Both the position numbers and the translations under genes were made by a program. From an uncultured Pseudomonadales bacterium (GTDB lineage Bacteria > Pseudomonadota > Gammaproteobacteria > Pseudomonadales > Balneatricaceae), in contig CALSNA010000001.1 in the NCBI GenBank assembly GCA_943787595.1, positions 248,001-312,000 on the forward strand: a stretch of 64,000 nt of DNA. Reading direction: 5' to 3'. This document shows, piece after piece, positions 9,041 through 19,536 of this stretch (position 1 is its first letter; each line of letters opens with the position of its first letter). The notes under the pieces are model-generated. The model had not been told where the DNA came from and searched no databases. It worked only from the letters and a program-made list of their open reading frames with translations.

Positions 9041-9605
9041 GACCTACTTGGTTTGATATCAGGTTGATATCAAACCCCAGCTTGGTAGCAGCGGCTGCAA
9101 GTCTCTTTTCCGCTGGAATATGGAATATAATAGCTGGATCAAACGGACAGCATAGCCAGTTGTTGTTAGCAAGTTCTGTTTCCAGCTGACCTGGGGCCCA
9201 TCCAGAGTAACCAAGCGCAATAAGGCTTTGATCTGGACCTACAGAATGGGCAATATCTTCAATGACATCAATGGACGTTGTCAGGTAGAGGTTCTCTTCT
9301 AACTGAATACTGGATTGCCATTTTTGGTTCGCCACAGATGTATGAAGTACAAAACCATGTTCTGGCTGTACGGGCCCACCGGTGTAGATTGTCTGGGCTA
9401 GGTTAGTTGCATGTTGGGGTGAAATATCCAGTTGTGGTAAGATTTGATCGAACCGGACACTATGGGTTTGATTGACAATCAAACCCATAGTGCCTTGTTC
9501 AGTATGTTCGCAAATGTAGATTAAACTGTTGGCGAAGTTTTCATCCTGAAGCTGTGGCATGGACAGCAGCATATAGTGACTGAGACTGGCTTTAGTTTCG
9601 CCCAT
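9033..9605 (-). CDS. yqgE: YqgE/AlgH family protein
   Basis: A 190-residue protein of the UPF0301 (YqgE/AlgH) family, whose biochemical role is not settled. Family marks are SMPQLQDENFANSLIYICEH, GTMGLIVNQ, GGPVQPEHGFVLH and GYSGWAPGQLETEL. ATG 9605 is chosen because the message reads GAGGGG a few bases before it; an open extension of 13 codons upstream lacks this support. It is coupled to ruvX by an 8-bp overlap. The pairing with gshB upstream and ruvX downstream is the classic gammaproteobacterial order. Confidence 0.93.
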   Translation of the reverse strand: MGETKASLSHYMLLSMPQLQDENFANSLIYICEHTEQGTMGLIVNQTHSVRFDQILPQLDISPQHATNLAQTIYTGGPVQPEHGFVLHTSVANQKWQSSIQLEENLYLTTSIDVIEDIAHSVGPDQSLIALGYSGWAPGQLETELANNNWLCCPFDPAIIFHIPAEKRLAAAATKLGFDINLISNQVGHA

Positions 9606-9670
9606 GTTTATGCCCCCTCGAAGCAGATCGGCTTCCAACTCCAATCATTTTTAATCCATTATAATCCATT

Positions 9671-9695
9671 AAACGCCCAATGGGCAAAGGCGTTT
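9671..9695. repeat. Inverted repeat between gshB and yqgE
   Basis: Seven-base arms AAACGCC (9671-9677) and GGCGTTT (9689-9695) enclose an 11-base loop. An alternative, smaller hairpin GCCC-AAT-GGGC lies inside it. It falls in the 177-bp gap between gshB and yqgE and may act as a weak terminator or mRNA-processing hairpin; no clear T-run follows on the minus strand. Confidence 0.4.
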
Positions 9696-9782
9696 ATCTA
9701 TTTGTAATTGTATAACAAGCTTTAAGCAGCCATGCCATTCAGGATAGCCAATGACCACCGACAGGGATATGGGTCATCTTTT

Positions 9783-10727
9783 TTATAACTGGCTGGCGAT
9801 ATATTCCATTAGTTGCGAACTGATATCTGTACCCATCTGGCTATCAAGTTCCCGGATACAGGTAGGGCTGGTTACATTAATTTCAGTTAAATAGTCGCCG
9901 ATCACATCTAAACCCACAAAATGTAATCCTTTGGCTTTTAGAGTTGGCCCGACTTGAGCACAAATCCAGCGATCCCGTTCGCTTAAAGGTTGTGCTACGC
10001 CTTGTCCGCCAGCTGCCAGATTAGCTCGACCTTCACCCTTGCTGGGAATACGTGCTAGAGCATAATCAATCGGTTTACCTCCAATCAATAGTATGCGTTT
10101 ATCGCCTTGGCTAATTTCTGGCACATAACGTTGAGCCATAATGGGCTGCTGCCCATCGTGAGTCAGTGTTTCTAAAATGACATTGAGATTGGAGTCGCCG
10201 CGCTTAACTCGAAAAATAGAGGTGCCACCCATACCATCCAGAGGCTTAAAAATCACATCGCCTTGCTGGTGGAAAAATTCTTTCAGCAAGCTAGGGTCCT
10301 GCGCAACTAATACTGGTGGGCAGCATTGGGGGAACCAAGTGGCAAAGATTTTTTCATTACAATCACGCAGGCTCTGGGGCTTATTGACGACTAAAGTGCC
10401 ATTTTTTTCTGCTTGATCCAATAAATGGGTACTGTATAGGAACACGCTGTCAAAGGGTGGATCTTTTCGCATCAAAATCACGTCAAGTACGGCCAGTGGC
10501 TGTTTAATGGCTGGCTGCAAATGGTAATAGTCATTCAGGTTACGCTTGACCAGTAAAGGGTGCATCAGCCCGTTGGCTTCACCTTGTACAGCAAACAAAT
10601 GTCGCATTTCCATATAATATAAATGCCAGCCTAAATCTTGTGCAGCCCAAAGCATGGCAATAGAACTGTCTTTTTTGGGGTTGATGTTGCTAATGGGATC
10701 CATCACTATACCAAGCTTGATTGTCAT
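9783..10727 (-). CDS. gshB: Glutathione synthetase
   Basis: An ATP-grasp ligase joining gamma-glutamylcysteine and glycine, the last step of glutathione synthesis. Seen: the N-terminal MTIKLGIVMDPISNINPKKDSS, FKPLDGMGGTSIFRV (glycine-rich ATP loop), the substrate-binding GDKRILLIGG, GRANLAAGGQG, and EINVTSPTCIRELD near the C-terminus, all as in the E. coli enzyme. The 314-residue length is normal. It opens the minus-strand block that continues to pyrC'. gshA is not in the window. Confidence 0.97.
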   Translation of the reverse strand: MTIKLGIVMDPISNINPKKDSSIAMLWAAQDLGWHLYYMEMRHLFAVQGEANGLMHPLLVKRNLNDYYHLQPAIKQPLAVLDVILMRKDPPFDSVFLYSTHLLDQAEKNGTLVVNKPQSLRDCNEKIFATWFPQCCPPVLVAQDPSLLKEFFHQQGDVIFKPLDGMGGTSIFRVKRGDSNLNVILETLTHDGQQPIMAQRYVPEISQGDKRILLIGGKPIDYALARIPSKGEGRANLAAGGQGVAQPLSERDRWICAQVGPTLKAKGLHFVGLDVIGDYLTEINVTSPTCIRELDSQMGTDISSQLMEYIASQL

Positions 10728-10995
10728 TCGTTTCCCTTTAGTAATCTATAACAGCAAAGGTCTGCAATTGAAGGAAGTTATAATTTCTAATATATTTAAA
10801 CTGATTTAAGTTTTAAAAAAACCACCTAGGTTTACCCAGTTATTACATTTAATATTATTGTCACTATCTAAACTATTCGCGATACTAATTGATAAATGTA
10901 ATTATTAAATAATAGGCAACTATTCTAGTTATCCTACTTGTAAGGCTTAGGTGGATGTGACGCAACAAACGTTAGTTTTAATTTACCTAAGAACT

Positions 10996-11724
10996 TCAAG
11001 ATAAATCCCCCCAGATATACTGTAGAATACTCAGAGCTGTCACTGGCGCTGTTTCGGTTCTCAATATTCGTGGTCCCACTCGCAGGCTATGAAAGCCTGT
11101 TGTTAAGGCGTGAGCGATTTCTAACTCTGTGAAACCTCCTTCAGACCCTACAAGCAAGGCTATTTGGGTTGGTTTGACCTGTGTATCTAGGGACGAGTGT
11201 TGGTGGGGATTTAGCACCAATTTTAGCTCTGCAACACAATTTTTTAGCCAGGCTGTTAGGTGAATAGGCGGATGAACAGTGGGCACCTGGCAACGGCCAC
11301 TCTGTTCGCAAGCACTAATGGCGACCTGTTGCCAATGTTGCTGACGTTTATTTTGGCGTTGCTGGTTAAGTCGTACTTCACAGCGTTTACTAAACAAGGG
11401 TGTGATAGCATCTACCCCTAGTTCAGTAGCTTTTTGTACCACATAATCCATGCGCTCACCGCGGGAAATGACTTGACCCAAGTGTACGGTGATGGGTGTT
11501 TTTTTCTGGCCGATTTTCCAGTCACCAATATTGACTCGCACACTACTTGGTATCGTGCTGATGATTTCAGCTTCAACTTCACCTCCGTGACCATTGAACA
11601 GGATTATTTGTTGTCCTGTGATCATTCGTAGCACTCGTGCTATATGGTGGCTTGCTGCTGCTTCGAGCTCAATAATTTGGCCAGTTATCAGCAGTTGGCA
11701 GGTAAAAATACGGGGGCAATGCAT
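10996..11724 (-). CDS. rsmE: 16S rRNA (uracil1498-N3)-methyltransferase
   Basis: A SPOUT-class methyltransferase that modifies U1498 of 16S rRNA using S-adenosylmethionine. A PUA-like N-terminal part (about 1-70; HHIARVLRM, ILFNGHGGEVEA) precedes the knotted catalytic domain. The latter shows QKATELGVDAITPLFSKR, LLVGSEGGFTELE and the knot signature GPRILRTETAPVTAL. The 242-residue length is typical. It lies upstream of gshB in transcription order, as in Pseudomonas, across a 268-bp gap. Confidence 0.95.
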   Translation of the reverse strand: MHCPRIFTCQLLITGQIIELEAAASHHIARVLRMITGQQIILFNGHGGEVEAEIISTIPSSVRVNIGDWKIGQKKTPITVHLGQVISRGERMDYVVQKATELGVDAITPLFSKRCEVRLNQQRQNKRQQHWQQVAISACEQSGRCQVPTVHPPIHLTAWLKNCVAELKLVLNPHQHSSLDTQVKPTQIALLVGSEGGFTELEIAHALTTGFHSLRVGPRILRTETAPVTALSILQYIWGDLS

Positions 11725-12802
11725 GGCATAGTCACAGCTATCAGATTGGCAATTTGGACCAGGCCTCTTATCAGAATGGATGGCAGTAGAAGCAAGAGAA
11801 CGCCTATACGTATTAATGAATACATCCTATGCTAATATTAATACCAAACTACATTAAGAAGTATCCTTGTAATTCAATTCTCTGAGCTTGTTTTAAATTG
11901 CCAAACTTAAGATAAAAATAGTCTAACCCACGAAGAATACTATTTTCAAAAGATGAATTCGTATTATTTTTTAATTTAACAAAACTATATTATAGATAGT
12001 CATTGCATTTCAATAGCCAAAAAAACTAATAATTAAATTAATTACGCGCAGGGTTTCCTGATTGTCAATATGATTTCATCCGGGGTAGATTGTGTTTGAT
12101 TTTGGTAAAGTGCAAGCTATAGAAAAATGCCTGCTGGGTAACCATATTTCTCAGTACCACATAAAAACCCTCTTTGATTAGTATTGCAAGTACAGTGATC
12201 ATCTCCAAAATACTGCCATATTTAGGCACTCATACTACCTACCCCTAAAATCGCTAAAAATTGACCATTTGGCTTCATCACAGAAAAACTTGCTTGGGAG
12301 TAGATATTGGGTATATTAGAGTGTTTAGGCAGTGGTTACTATAATGATAGTGTCTACTAAGCTGAAAGATTCCTGCAAAATAGTTATGTTCTGTTAATGA
12401 AGCATTAAACATGGACTCAAAATTTCCGTGTATTGTAAATAATGAGCTGTAATTGAACTTTTATTGCCAGTAGTTGTAGATATTGCCCCCTTCGCCATCC
12501 CGCTGCCTATACATACAACACACTTCAGAGGTTTTCCATAAAGCCGTATTGTAATCTAATAGGTGAAATGGTGGCCAGATTAATGCTTATAAGTTGGAAT
12601 TGCAGAAATATTTGTCTGAATTAAACCTGAGGAATTGTGCATTGTTATTGATTAAGCGAGAATACGCATCTGGTTTTTAGTCGCAGTGCAAACTGGTAGA
12701 TCTTTTATACAAGTTGACTGAAACTATAACTCTACAGTTTGATCCCGCCAGTGTGCCTGGTATATGGGGTTTCAATAAATACTGCTTCTAGGAGTGCATT
12801 AA
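11725..12802. other. Non-coding spacer between rsmE and tkt
   Basis: About 1080 bp between divergent genes, with stops in every frame. In pseudomonads metK and an ArsR-type regulator lie near tkt. I could not recognise a remnant of either here, so I see only the tkt leader at the right end. The tkt ribosome binding site AGGAG is at 12790-12794. Confidence 0.5.
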
Positions 12803-14797
12803 ATGTCATCTCGCTTTCAACTCGCTAATGCCATTCGTGCGCTCAGTATGGATGCGGTTCAGCAGGCCAATTCTGGTCATCCAGGTGCTCCTATGGGTAT
12901 GGCGGATATTGCTGAAGTTTTGTGGAATGATTTTTTGCGTCATAATCCAGCCAATCCGAAATGGTTTAATCGAGATCGTTTTGTTCTCTCTAATGGCCAT
13001 GGTTCTATGATACTGTACGCTTTACTGCACCTCAGTGGTTATGATTTATCCATTGAGGATTTGAAGCAGTTTCGTCAGTTGCATGCTAAAACTCCGGGCC
13101 ATCCAGAACTAGGGCATACTCCCGGTGTTGAAACCACTACTGGCCCCCTTGGGCAGGGCATTGCTAATGCTGTGGGAATGGCAATCGCAGAAAAGACGCT
13201 GGCCCATCAATTTAATCGTCCCCAGCATCAACTGATTAATCACTTTACCTATGCATTTCTGGGTGATGGTTGCTTGATGGAAGGTATCTCCCATGAAGCT
13301 TGCTCATTAGCGGGAAATTTGGGGCTTGGCAAGCTGATTGTCTGCTACGATGACAATGGCATTTCCATTGATGGTGAGGTTGAAGGCTGGTTTGATGAAA
13401 ATATTCCCAAACGTTTTGAAGCTTATGGTTGGCAGGTGATTTCAAATATTGATGGACATGATGCCAATGCCATTTGTGTTGCCATTGAACAAGCCCAGCG
13501 TAATACTAGTCAGCCCACCTTGATTTGTTGCAGAACTGTAATTGGCTTTGGTTCGCCGAATAAGCAGGGCAAAGCAGATTGTCATGGAGCTCCGCTGGGA
13601 GTTCTGGAGACTACCCTAACTCGTGAAGCCTTGGATTGGCCTTACGATGCCTTTGAGATCCCGACGGATATCTACAAAGCATGGAATGCTAGAGACTCCG
13701 GTGGTCAGGCTGAACAGGATTGGGATCAAAAGTTCGAAGCCTATCATGCAGTCTACCCTAAACTAGCAGATGAATTATTACGTCGTATCAGGGGTGATTT
13801 ACCAGTTTGCTTCAATGCTGATGCGGATGCTTACATTGCTGAACTGCAATCAGCTAAAATAAAGGTTGCTACTCGCAAAGCGTCTCAACATACCCTCAAT
13901 ACCTTTGGTCCGATGTTGCCTGAGTTATTAGGAGGATCGGCTGACTTGACAGGTTCTAATCTAACTTTGTGGCAGGGATGTAAGACTATAAAAAAGACGG
14001 ATTTTAGTGGTAATTATATCCATTATGGAGTGCGTGAGTTTGCTATGTCCGCCACGATGACAGGGATAGCCTTGCATGGTGGCTTTATACCCTATGGGGG
14101 GACTTTCTTGGTGTTTATGGAATATGCTCGCAATGCAGTGCGTATGGCAGCACTTATGCAGCAGAGAGTCCTATTTATCTACACGCACGACTCCATTGGA
14201 TTGGGTGAAGATGGGCCTACCCATCAACCAGTAGAACAACTGGCTAATTTGCGTCTTACCCCTAATCTGGATACTTGGCGACCCTGTGATACAGTGGAGT
14301 CAGCGGTAGCGTGGAAATTCGGGTTGCAGCGTCGCGAAGGGCCAGTAGCTCTGATATTATCGCGCCAGTCTATATCTCACCAGCAGCGCAGCCAGACTCA
14401 GGTTGCCACCATCGCACAAGGTGGCTATATATTAGCTGATTGTGATGGTGTGTTGGAAGCCATTATTATTGCCACTGGCTCTGAAGTTACCATAGCAATG
14501 CAGGCAGCTGAAGAACTAGGGCGGCAGGGACGCCGTGTGCGAGTGGTTTCTATGCCTTGCACAAGTGTTTTTGAACGTCAATCAGCTGCATACCGTGAAC
14601 GGGTATTGCCTGCTGCGATTACAGTCCGAGTTGCGGTAGAGGCAGCCCATAAAGATTACTGGTATAAATATGTTGGGTTGCAGGGCCAAGTTATCGGTAT
14701 CAATGAATTTGGAGCATCAGCGCCAGCAGATCAGCTGTACGCATGGTATGGGATTACTACAGCAGCAGTAGTAAATGCTGTGAATGAGTTAGTGTAA
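12803..14797 (+). CDS. tkt: Transketolase
   Basis: A thiamine-diphosphate enzyme of the pentose phosphate pathway that moves two-carbon units between sugar phosphates. Visible: [33 protein letters not shown], the ThDP motif beginning [13 protein letters not shown], the central pyrimidine-binding domain, and [18 protein letters not shown] with the catalytic glutamate region. The C-terminal domain ends near [13 protein letters not shown]. The 664-residue length is full. AGGAG (12790-12794) sets the start. The gap to epd is 7 bp, so both are one operon, as in the usual tkt-epd-pgk-fba cluster; pgk and fba do not follow here. Confidence 0.98.
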   Translation: MSSRFQLANAIRALSMDAVQQANSGHPGAPMGMADIAEVLWNDFLRHNPANPKWFNRDRFVLSNGHGSMILYALLHLSGYDLSIEDLKQFRQLHAKTPGHPELGHTPGVETTTGPLGQGIANAVGMAIAEKTLAHQFNRPQHQLINHFTYAFLGDGCLMEGISHEACSLAGNLGLGKLIVCYDDNGISIDGEVEGWFDENIPKRFEAYGWQVISNIDGHDANAICVAIEQAQRNTSQPTLICCRTVIGFGSPNKQGKADCHGAPLGVLETTLTREALDWPYDAFEIPTDIYKAWNARDSGGQAEQDWDQKFEAYHAVYPKLADELLRRIRGDLPVCFNADADAYIAELQSAKIKVATRKASQHTLNTFGPMLPELLGGSADLTGSNLTLWQGCKTIKKTDFSGNYIHYGVREFAMSATMTGIALHGGFIPYGGTFLVFMEYARNAVRMAALMQQRVLFIYTHDSIGLGEDGPTHQPVEQLANLRLTPNLDTWRPCDTVESAVAWKFGLQRREGPVALILSRQSISHQQRSQTQVATIAQGGYILADCDGVLEAIIIATGSEVTIAMQAAEELGRQGRRVRVVSMPCTSVFERQSAAYRERVLPAAITVRVAVEAAHKDYWYKYVGLQGQVIGINEFGASAPADQLYAWYGITTAAVVNAVNELV

Positions 14798-14804
14798 TTA
14801 AATA

Positions 14805-15821
14805 ATGCCAGTTCGAGTTGCTATTAACGGTTATGGCCGTATTGGTCGTGCTGTCTTACGGTCTGTTTATGAACGGCACTTACAAAATCAGATTCAAATT
14901 GTGGCCATCAATGACTTGGGTATTCCCGAATCTGTTATTTATGCTACCCACCGTGATTCAGTGCATGGGCCCTGTCCTGTTTCCGTTAATGCCTGCGAAG
15001 GAGGAATGTGTGTTGGTACTGATGTCATCAGATTGCTGCAGCAGCCTAAATCCTGGTGTTTGCCTTGGGCAGAATTAGCTATTGATATCGTACTAGAATG
15101 CTCTGGTAAGCAAAATAATCGTTGTGGCAGTCAGCGCCATTTGGATGCTGGTGCTGACCGGGTTTTGATTGGCGCACCTGCAGGTGATGATGTCGATTTG
15201 ACCGTAGTGTATGGTGTCAACCATCAGGCGATTACACCAGCTCATCACATTATCTCGAATGCTTCTTGTACTACCAATTGCTTGGCTACATTACTGCAGC
15301 CTCTACATCAGGAATTTGGTATTGAAGATGGGTTGCTGACCACTATTCATGCTTATACCAATGGCCAAGTATTGACAGATACAGTATTACAACAACATGA
15401 CTTACGGCGTGGCAGGGCAGCTACCCAGTCCATGATTCCCACCACTACTCATGCAACTCAGACCCTCGGTTGGGTAATACCAGAACTAGCGGGTAAAATC
15501 ACTGGCTATTCGATGCGAGTCCCTACTATAAATGTATCGGTGGTAGACTTGGTGCTTAGACTTAGCCGATCAGCGACTATAGCGCGAATCAATGAAGTCA
15601 TGGCCCATGCTGCAGCGATATCCTTGTCTGCTGTGCTGAGTTACAACTCTGAACAACTGGTATCTATTGATTTCAATCATCATTCAGCTTCAGCTATTTT
15701 TGACGCGACCCAGACGCTACAGCAAGGTGAATTGTTCAAGATACTGGCTTGGTATGACAATGAATGGGGTTATGCCAACCGAATGCTGGATGTCGTTCTA
15801 TCCATGATTACCCCAGCATAA
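14805..15821 (+). CDS. epd: Erythrose-4-phosphate / glyceraldehyde-3-phosphate dehydrogenase family protein, probably Epd
   Basis: An NAD-dependent dehydrogenase with an N-terminal GYGRIGRAVLRSVYE fold and the catalytic cysteine in SNASCTTNCLATLLQP. The C-terminal segment, LVSIDFNHHSASAIFDATQT followed by WYDNEWGYANRMLD, and RVPTINVSVVDL match erythrose-4-phosphate dehydrogenase better than glycolytic GAPDH, and the tkt-epd order agrees. Epd feeds 4-phosphoerythronate into pyridoxal phosphate synthesis; serC, a later step in that pathway, is also in this window. HAYTNGQVLTD is more GAPDH-like, so dual or altered specificity is possible. pgk, the usual next gene, is absent; panC is met convergently. 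Confidence 0.85.
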   Translation: MPVRVAINGYGRIGRAVLRSVYERHLQNQIQIVAINDLGIPESVIYATHRDSVHGPCPVSVNACEGGMCVGTDVIRLLQQPKSWCLPWAELAIDIVLECSGKQNNRCGSQRHLDAGADRVLIGAPAGDDVDLTVVYGVNHQAITPAHHIISNASCTTNCLATLLQPLHQEFGIEDGLLTTIHAYTNGQVLTDTVLQQHDLRRGRAATQSMIPTTTHATQTLGWVIPELAGKITGYSMRVPTINVSVVDLVLRLSRSATIARINEVMAHAAAISLSAVLSYNSEQLVSIDFNHHSASAIFDATQTLQQGELFKILAWYDNEWGYANRMLDVVLSMITPA

Positions 15822-15860
15822 AACTTGTTTCAACACCATATCATCCAGATGAATTGATAT

Positions 15861-16745
15861 TCAAACGTCATAATGCCTATATTTAGGTAAAGTCAAATTT
15901 ACTGTAAAACGAATATTGTCAATCAGTCTAGCTTTGCCGAGATATGCTGCGGCCAGGATTACCACATCCCGATCTTTAATTGTTGCAGGTTGCAGGTCCT
16001 TCTGCCGGCAAATACTGAAGTAGTCAGGTTGGAAACCAGACTGTTCTAATTGGCGGCTAGCCTTGACTGATAGTGCGTCATAATCACAATTACCATTTTC
16101 TATGGCTAGTTGAGTCTTCACTAAGGTACGGTATAGGCCAGCGGCTTTTTCTTTCTGGGTAGCATTGAGATAACCATTGCGCGAACTCATAGCCAAACCA
16201 CTCTCAGTTCTAGCAATGGGGCTACCAATAATCTTGACTGGTAAACATAAGTCATCAGTTGCTTGTTTGATTACCAGAAACTGCTGATAATCCTTAAGGC
16301 CAAAAATGGCTGCATCGGGCTGTACGATGCCAAATAGTTTGGTAACCACTGTGGCTACCCCTGTGAAATGGCCTGGTCGCGATGCACCGCAGTGAATATG
16401 GCTAAGGTGGGGGACTTTGACCACTGTGGCACTAATGCGTGTCTCTGGATACATGTTTTCGATTTGAGGGCTAAATAGAATATGGCAGCCGCGCTTCCGT
16501 AGTTTTTCCTGGTCTTGCGAGAAACTCCGTGGATAACCTTTATAATCCTCGCCAGGCCCAAATTGCAGTGGATTGATAAAAATACTGACGACTGCCAGTG
16601 TTGCTACTTTCTGAGCTTGATCGACTAGCTGCAAGTGCCCTTCGTGCAAGTTTCCCATGGTGGGTACCAATGCGATACTTTTTCCTTCCATGCGGGCTTG
16701 ATACAGATATTTGCGCAGATTGGCAATGTTCTCGAAGGTCACCAT
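15861..16745 (-). CDS. panC: Pantothenate synthetase
   Basis: Condenses pantoate with beta-alanine through a pantoyl-adenylate. The adenylate-forming HIGH-like motif is PTMGNLHEGHLQLVD. FGLKDYQQFLVIKQATDDL and the KMSKS-like MSSRNGYLNATQK are also present. The 294-residue length is normal. It follows panB by 11 bp on the minus strand, one operon for vitamin B5 synthesis. panD, which makes beta-alanine and often follows, is not here. Confidence 0.97.
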   Translation of the reverse strand: MVTFENIANLRKYLYQARMEGKSIALVPTMGNLHEGHLQLVDQAQKVATLAVVSIFINPLQFGPGEDYKGYPRSFSQDQEKLRKRGCHILFSPQIENMYPETRISATVVKVPHLSHIHCGASRPGHFTGVATVVTKLFGIVQPDAAIFGLKDYQQFLVIKQATDDLCLPVKIIGSPIARTESGLAMSSRNGYLNATQKEKAAGLYRTLVKTQLAIENGNCDYDALSVKASRQLEQSGFQPDYFSICRQKDLQPATIKDRDVVILAAAYLGKARLIDNIRFTVNLTLPKYRHYDV

Positions 16746-16756
16746 AACGCTATAGC

Positions 16757-17551
16757 TCAGTTGAAGCAGTGTTCTGGGGCTGGGAAAGTGCCATTTTTTA
16801 CTGCTTGTACGTAGGCTTTTATTGCATTTTCAATACAATCTTGTCCAGCCAGGAAATTTTTGACAAAGCGGGCTTGACGACCGGGTGTAATACCAAGCAT
16901 GTCATGTAAGACCAAAACTTGCGCATCGGTACTTGGCCCAGCGCCAATGCCAATTACGGGTACATCAACAGCTTTACTGACGGCCTTGCCAACAGACTGG
17001 GGGACACACTCAAGTAGAATCATATTGGCACCAGATATTGTAAGATTACAGGCATCATCAATGATCTGTTTAGCTTGCTTTGGTTCTTTGCCTTGTAATT
17101 GATACTTACTCAACGTATTGATGGATTGAGGGGTTAGCCCTAGATGAACACAAACAGGAATACCCTGTTGAGTCAGTTGCTGGATAGTTGGTGCTAGCCA
17201 ACGTCCACCTTCTAGTTTAACTATATGTGCTCCAGCCTGCATAAGCTGAGTTGCATTCTTCATGGCTAAGGTTGCACTGCAGTAACTCATAAAGGGCATG
17301 TCAACCATAATCATGGCACGGTCATTACCAGCACTGACACAAGCGGTGTGATAAACCATCTGCTCCATCATCACAGGCAGGGTAGATTCATGGCCCTGTA
17401 GAACCATGCCCAGGGAATCGCCTACCAATAGTAAATCAATGCCGGCAGTATTTAGGCGTTGAGCAAAACTGGCATCATAACAAGTCAGACAGCTGATCTT
17501 CTCACTATTTTTTTTCATAGCTAGCAATGTTTTTAGTGTTGTTTTGGACAT
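16757..17551 (-). CDS. panB: 3-methyl-2-oxobutanoate hydroxymethyltransferase
   Basis: Transfers a hydroxymethyl group from methylenetetrahydrofolate to ketoisovalerate, giving ketopantoate. The metal/substrate site GDSLGMVLQGHESTLPV is intact. MVDMPFMSY, KLEGG, VCVHLGLTPQSIN and VIGIGAGPSTDAQVLVLHDMLG follow, all standard. At 264 residues it has normal length. It lies in the minus-strand pcnB-folK-panB-panC run; the gap to folK is 43 bp. It consumes the one-carbon folate that the glycine cleavage and sarcosine enzymes of this window generate. Confidence 0.97.
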   Translation of the reverse strand: MSKTTLKTLLAMKKNSEKISCLTCYDASFAQRLNTAGIDLLLVGDSLGMVLQGHESTLPVMMEQMVYHTACVSAGNDRAMIMVDMPFMSYCSATLAMKNATQLMQAGAHIVKLEGGRWLAPTIQQLTQQGIPVCVHLGLTPQSINTLSKYQLQGKEPKQAKQIIDDACNLTISGANMILLECVPQSVGKAVSKAVDVPVIGIGAGPSTDAQVLVLHDMLGITPGRQARFVKNFLAGQDCIENAIKAYVQAVKNGTFPAPEHCFN

Positions 17552-17594
17552 AGGTCGATTCCAGAGATTATGTCAGAAGGTTATGCGAGCTGTA

Positions 17595-18077
17595 TTATAT
17601 TATAAAACGCTCTAAAGTTCCCATGGGACAGTCAGACAGTAAATCTTTCAGTGGCTGGCCATCAGGTAAGTGCAGTTGTGGAGCAATTTCAAATAACGGA
17701 TAAAGGACAAAGTTACGTTGTCTCATTTCCTTGTGTGGGACTTGTAGACGTGCTGATAAAATAGTTTGGTTACCATATAATAATAGATCCAGATCCAGTG
17801 TACGTGGCCCCCAGTGTTTGATGCGCTCGCGTTTATGGATTTGTTCAATGGTTTGTAACTGATTTAGTAACTGGATTGCAGTCATTGTCGTGCGGATGTA
17901 GGCTGCTGCGTTGATAAAGTCTGGCTGATCCGAGGGACCCAGCGGTGCTCCGCGATATAGGCTGGATACCTTAATTAGCTTCAAATTTTTCCAATTTGAC
18001 AGATAGTTTACGGCACTTTGTACCTGCTGAATTGGATTTTGTAGATTGCTACCCAAGCCAATATAGCATTCAATCAT
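17595..18077 (-). CDS. folK: 6-hydroxymethyl-7,8-dihydropterin pyrophosphokinase
   Basis: Transfers pyrophosphate from ATP to hydroxymethyldihydropterin in folate synthesis. Visible: YIGLGSNLQNPIQQV at the N-terminus, DQPDFINAAAYIRT, and the signature GPRTLDLDLLLYG with the metal-binding aspartates, then PHKEMRQRNFVLYPL. The 160-residue length is normal. The start overlaps pcnB by 4 bp, so translation is probably coupled, as in most gammaproteobacteria. Confidence 0.97.
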   Translation of the reverse strand: MIECYIGLGSNLQNPIQQVQSAVNYLSNWKNLKLIKVSSLYRGAPLGPSDQPDFINAAAYIRTTMTAIQLLNQLQTIEQIHKRERIKHWGPRTLDLDLLLYGNQTILSARLQVPHKEMRQRNFVLYPLFEIAPQLHLPDGQPLKDLLSDCPMGTLERFII

Positions 18078-19423
18078 TGTTTTCCACGAACTGTTTCAGT
18101 TTTTTTGGTATTGCGCTTACGCTTTTCTTGCAGCGCTTTTACTATTTTTTCTTGGCGCTGTTCACTGGAATGTTGGAACTCAGTCCACCATTCTCCCAGT
18201 TTCCCCAGATCTTCGCCACTAGCTTGTCTTATTAGCAAAAGATCATAACTTGCACGGAAGCGTTTATGTGCTAATAATTGTTGGGCTCTATTGCCGTTCC
18301 TACGTAGAAGCCGCAGTTGTAGATGCCAGATTTCTTTCATGGGCGTGCTGAAACGCCGTGGAATAGAAGTGCTCTGTAATTGTTTTTGAATCACATCTTG
18401 AGCAGCTTGATGTAATGCTGGGACAGGTGCCATATTGTGAAATTTTGCCAAACATTCCTGTAGTGGGTACCAGAGTAAAGCAGCAAATAAAAAGGCTGGA
18501 GTAACTGGCTTTCCTTGCGTGACACGTTCATCAGCATTGATCAATGTCTGCAGTACCATATTTTCTGTCAGGTTATGCGTTGATTGGCTCTGTTTGATGC
18601 TGTGGTCGGTAGCTGGGAATAAGTATTGGAACAGACCATACTGACGCAGTAGCCGATAGGTCTGCTCTCCTTGTCCAGTCAATAATAATTTGATTACTTC
18701 CTCAAACATGCGAGCTGTTGGAATGTCAGCTAACAATATGCCCAATTCTTCAATGGGAGCTGCTGTATTCTGATCAATAGTAAAATTAAGTTTAGCCGCA
18801 AATCGCATTGCCCGCAACATTCGTACCGGGTCTTCCCGATAACGGGCAACTGGATCTCCAATCATACGAATGACACGTTTTTCTATATCCTGCAAGCCAT
18901 TGGTAAAGTCATAGATACAAAAATTGTTGATATTGTAATATAACGCATTAATGGTGAAGTCTCGCCGTTGTGCATCTTCCTCTATAGTGCCGTAGACATT
19001 GTCTCGTAACAACATACCTGATTCAGATTGGTGCGAATTAGATTGGTTGTGTTGATGACTGTGATTGGCTCGAAATGTAGCTACTTCGATAACTTCGCGG
19101 CCAAATCGCACATGGACCAAACGAAACCGGCGACCAATGAGTAGGGCATTTCGGAATAGTTTATGTACCTGCTCAGGATGTGCATTAGTGGCAATATCAA
19201 AGTCTTTGGGTTGGTTATCAAGCAATATGTCTCGGACTCCACCGCCAACCAAAAAAGCTTCAAACCCACCAACTCTAAGGTGGGAAAGGACCTTCAAGGC
19301 ATTTTTACTGATGTCACGGTTTGATATGGTATGTTGGTCACGAGCAATAATACGTGAACTATGGTGTGTAAAACTAAGTATATGATTCTTGATAAGATAC
19401 AATAGCCGGGGGAAAAAACCCAT
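18074..19423 (-). CDS. pcnB: Poly(A) polymerase I
   Basis: Adds 3' poly(A) tails that promote RNA decay. The nucleotidyltransferase head shows FLVGGGVRDILLDNQ and KDFDIATNAHPEQV, with the metal-binding aspartates. RRDFTINALYYN, the neck/body helices and a basic C-terminal tail (KRKRNTKKTE) follow, as in E. coli PcnB rather than CCA-adding enzymes. It is 449 residues. It heads the folK-panB-panC run. In pseudomonads cbrA and cbrB lie between gluQ and pcnB; here the gap is only 113 bp. Confidence 0.95.
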   Translation of the reverse strand: MGFFPRLLYLIKNHILSFTHHSSRIIARDQHTISNRDISKNALKVLSHLRVGGFEAFLVGGGVRDILLDNQPKDFDIATNAHPEQVHKLFRNALLIGRRFRLVHVRFGREVIEVATFRANHSHQHNQSNSHQSESGMLLRDNVYGTIEEDAQRRDFTINALYYNINNFCIYDFTNGLQDIEKRVIRMIGDPVARYREDPVRMLRAMRFAAKLNFTIDQNTAAPIEELGILLADIPTARMFEEVIKLLLTGQGEQTYRLLRQYGLFQYLFPATDHSIKQSQSTHNLTENMVLQTLINADERVTQGKPVTPAFLFAALLWYPLQECLAKFHNMAPVPALHQAAQDVIQKQLQSTSIPRRFSTPMKEIWHLQLRLLRRNGNRAQQLLAHKRFRASYDLLLIRQASGEDLGKLGEWWTEFQHSSEQRQEKIVKALQEKRKRNTKKTETVRGKQ

Positions 19424-19536
19424 AATAAATTACTGGTTAGGTTTGTATGATTAAAGACAAAAATGTAATGTTACTTGCCATTGCAATGTGTTGCCGTTTC
19501 ATGTAGTCGATTAAGTAAAATGATAGCCTTCAGCGA

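Noticed and set aside
11725-12802. Possible metK or ArsR-type regulator remnant upstream of tkt
   Set aside because: Expected from synteny, but I could not find any matching fragment by eye on either strand.
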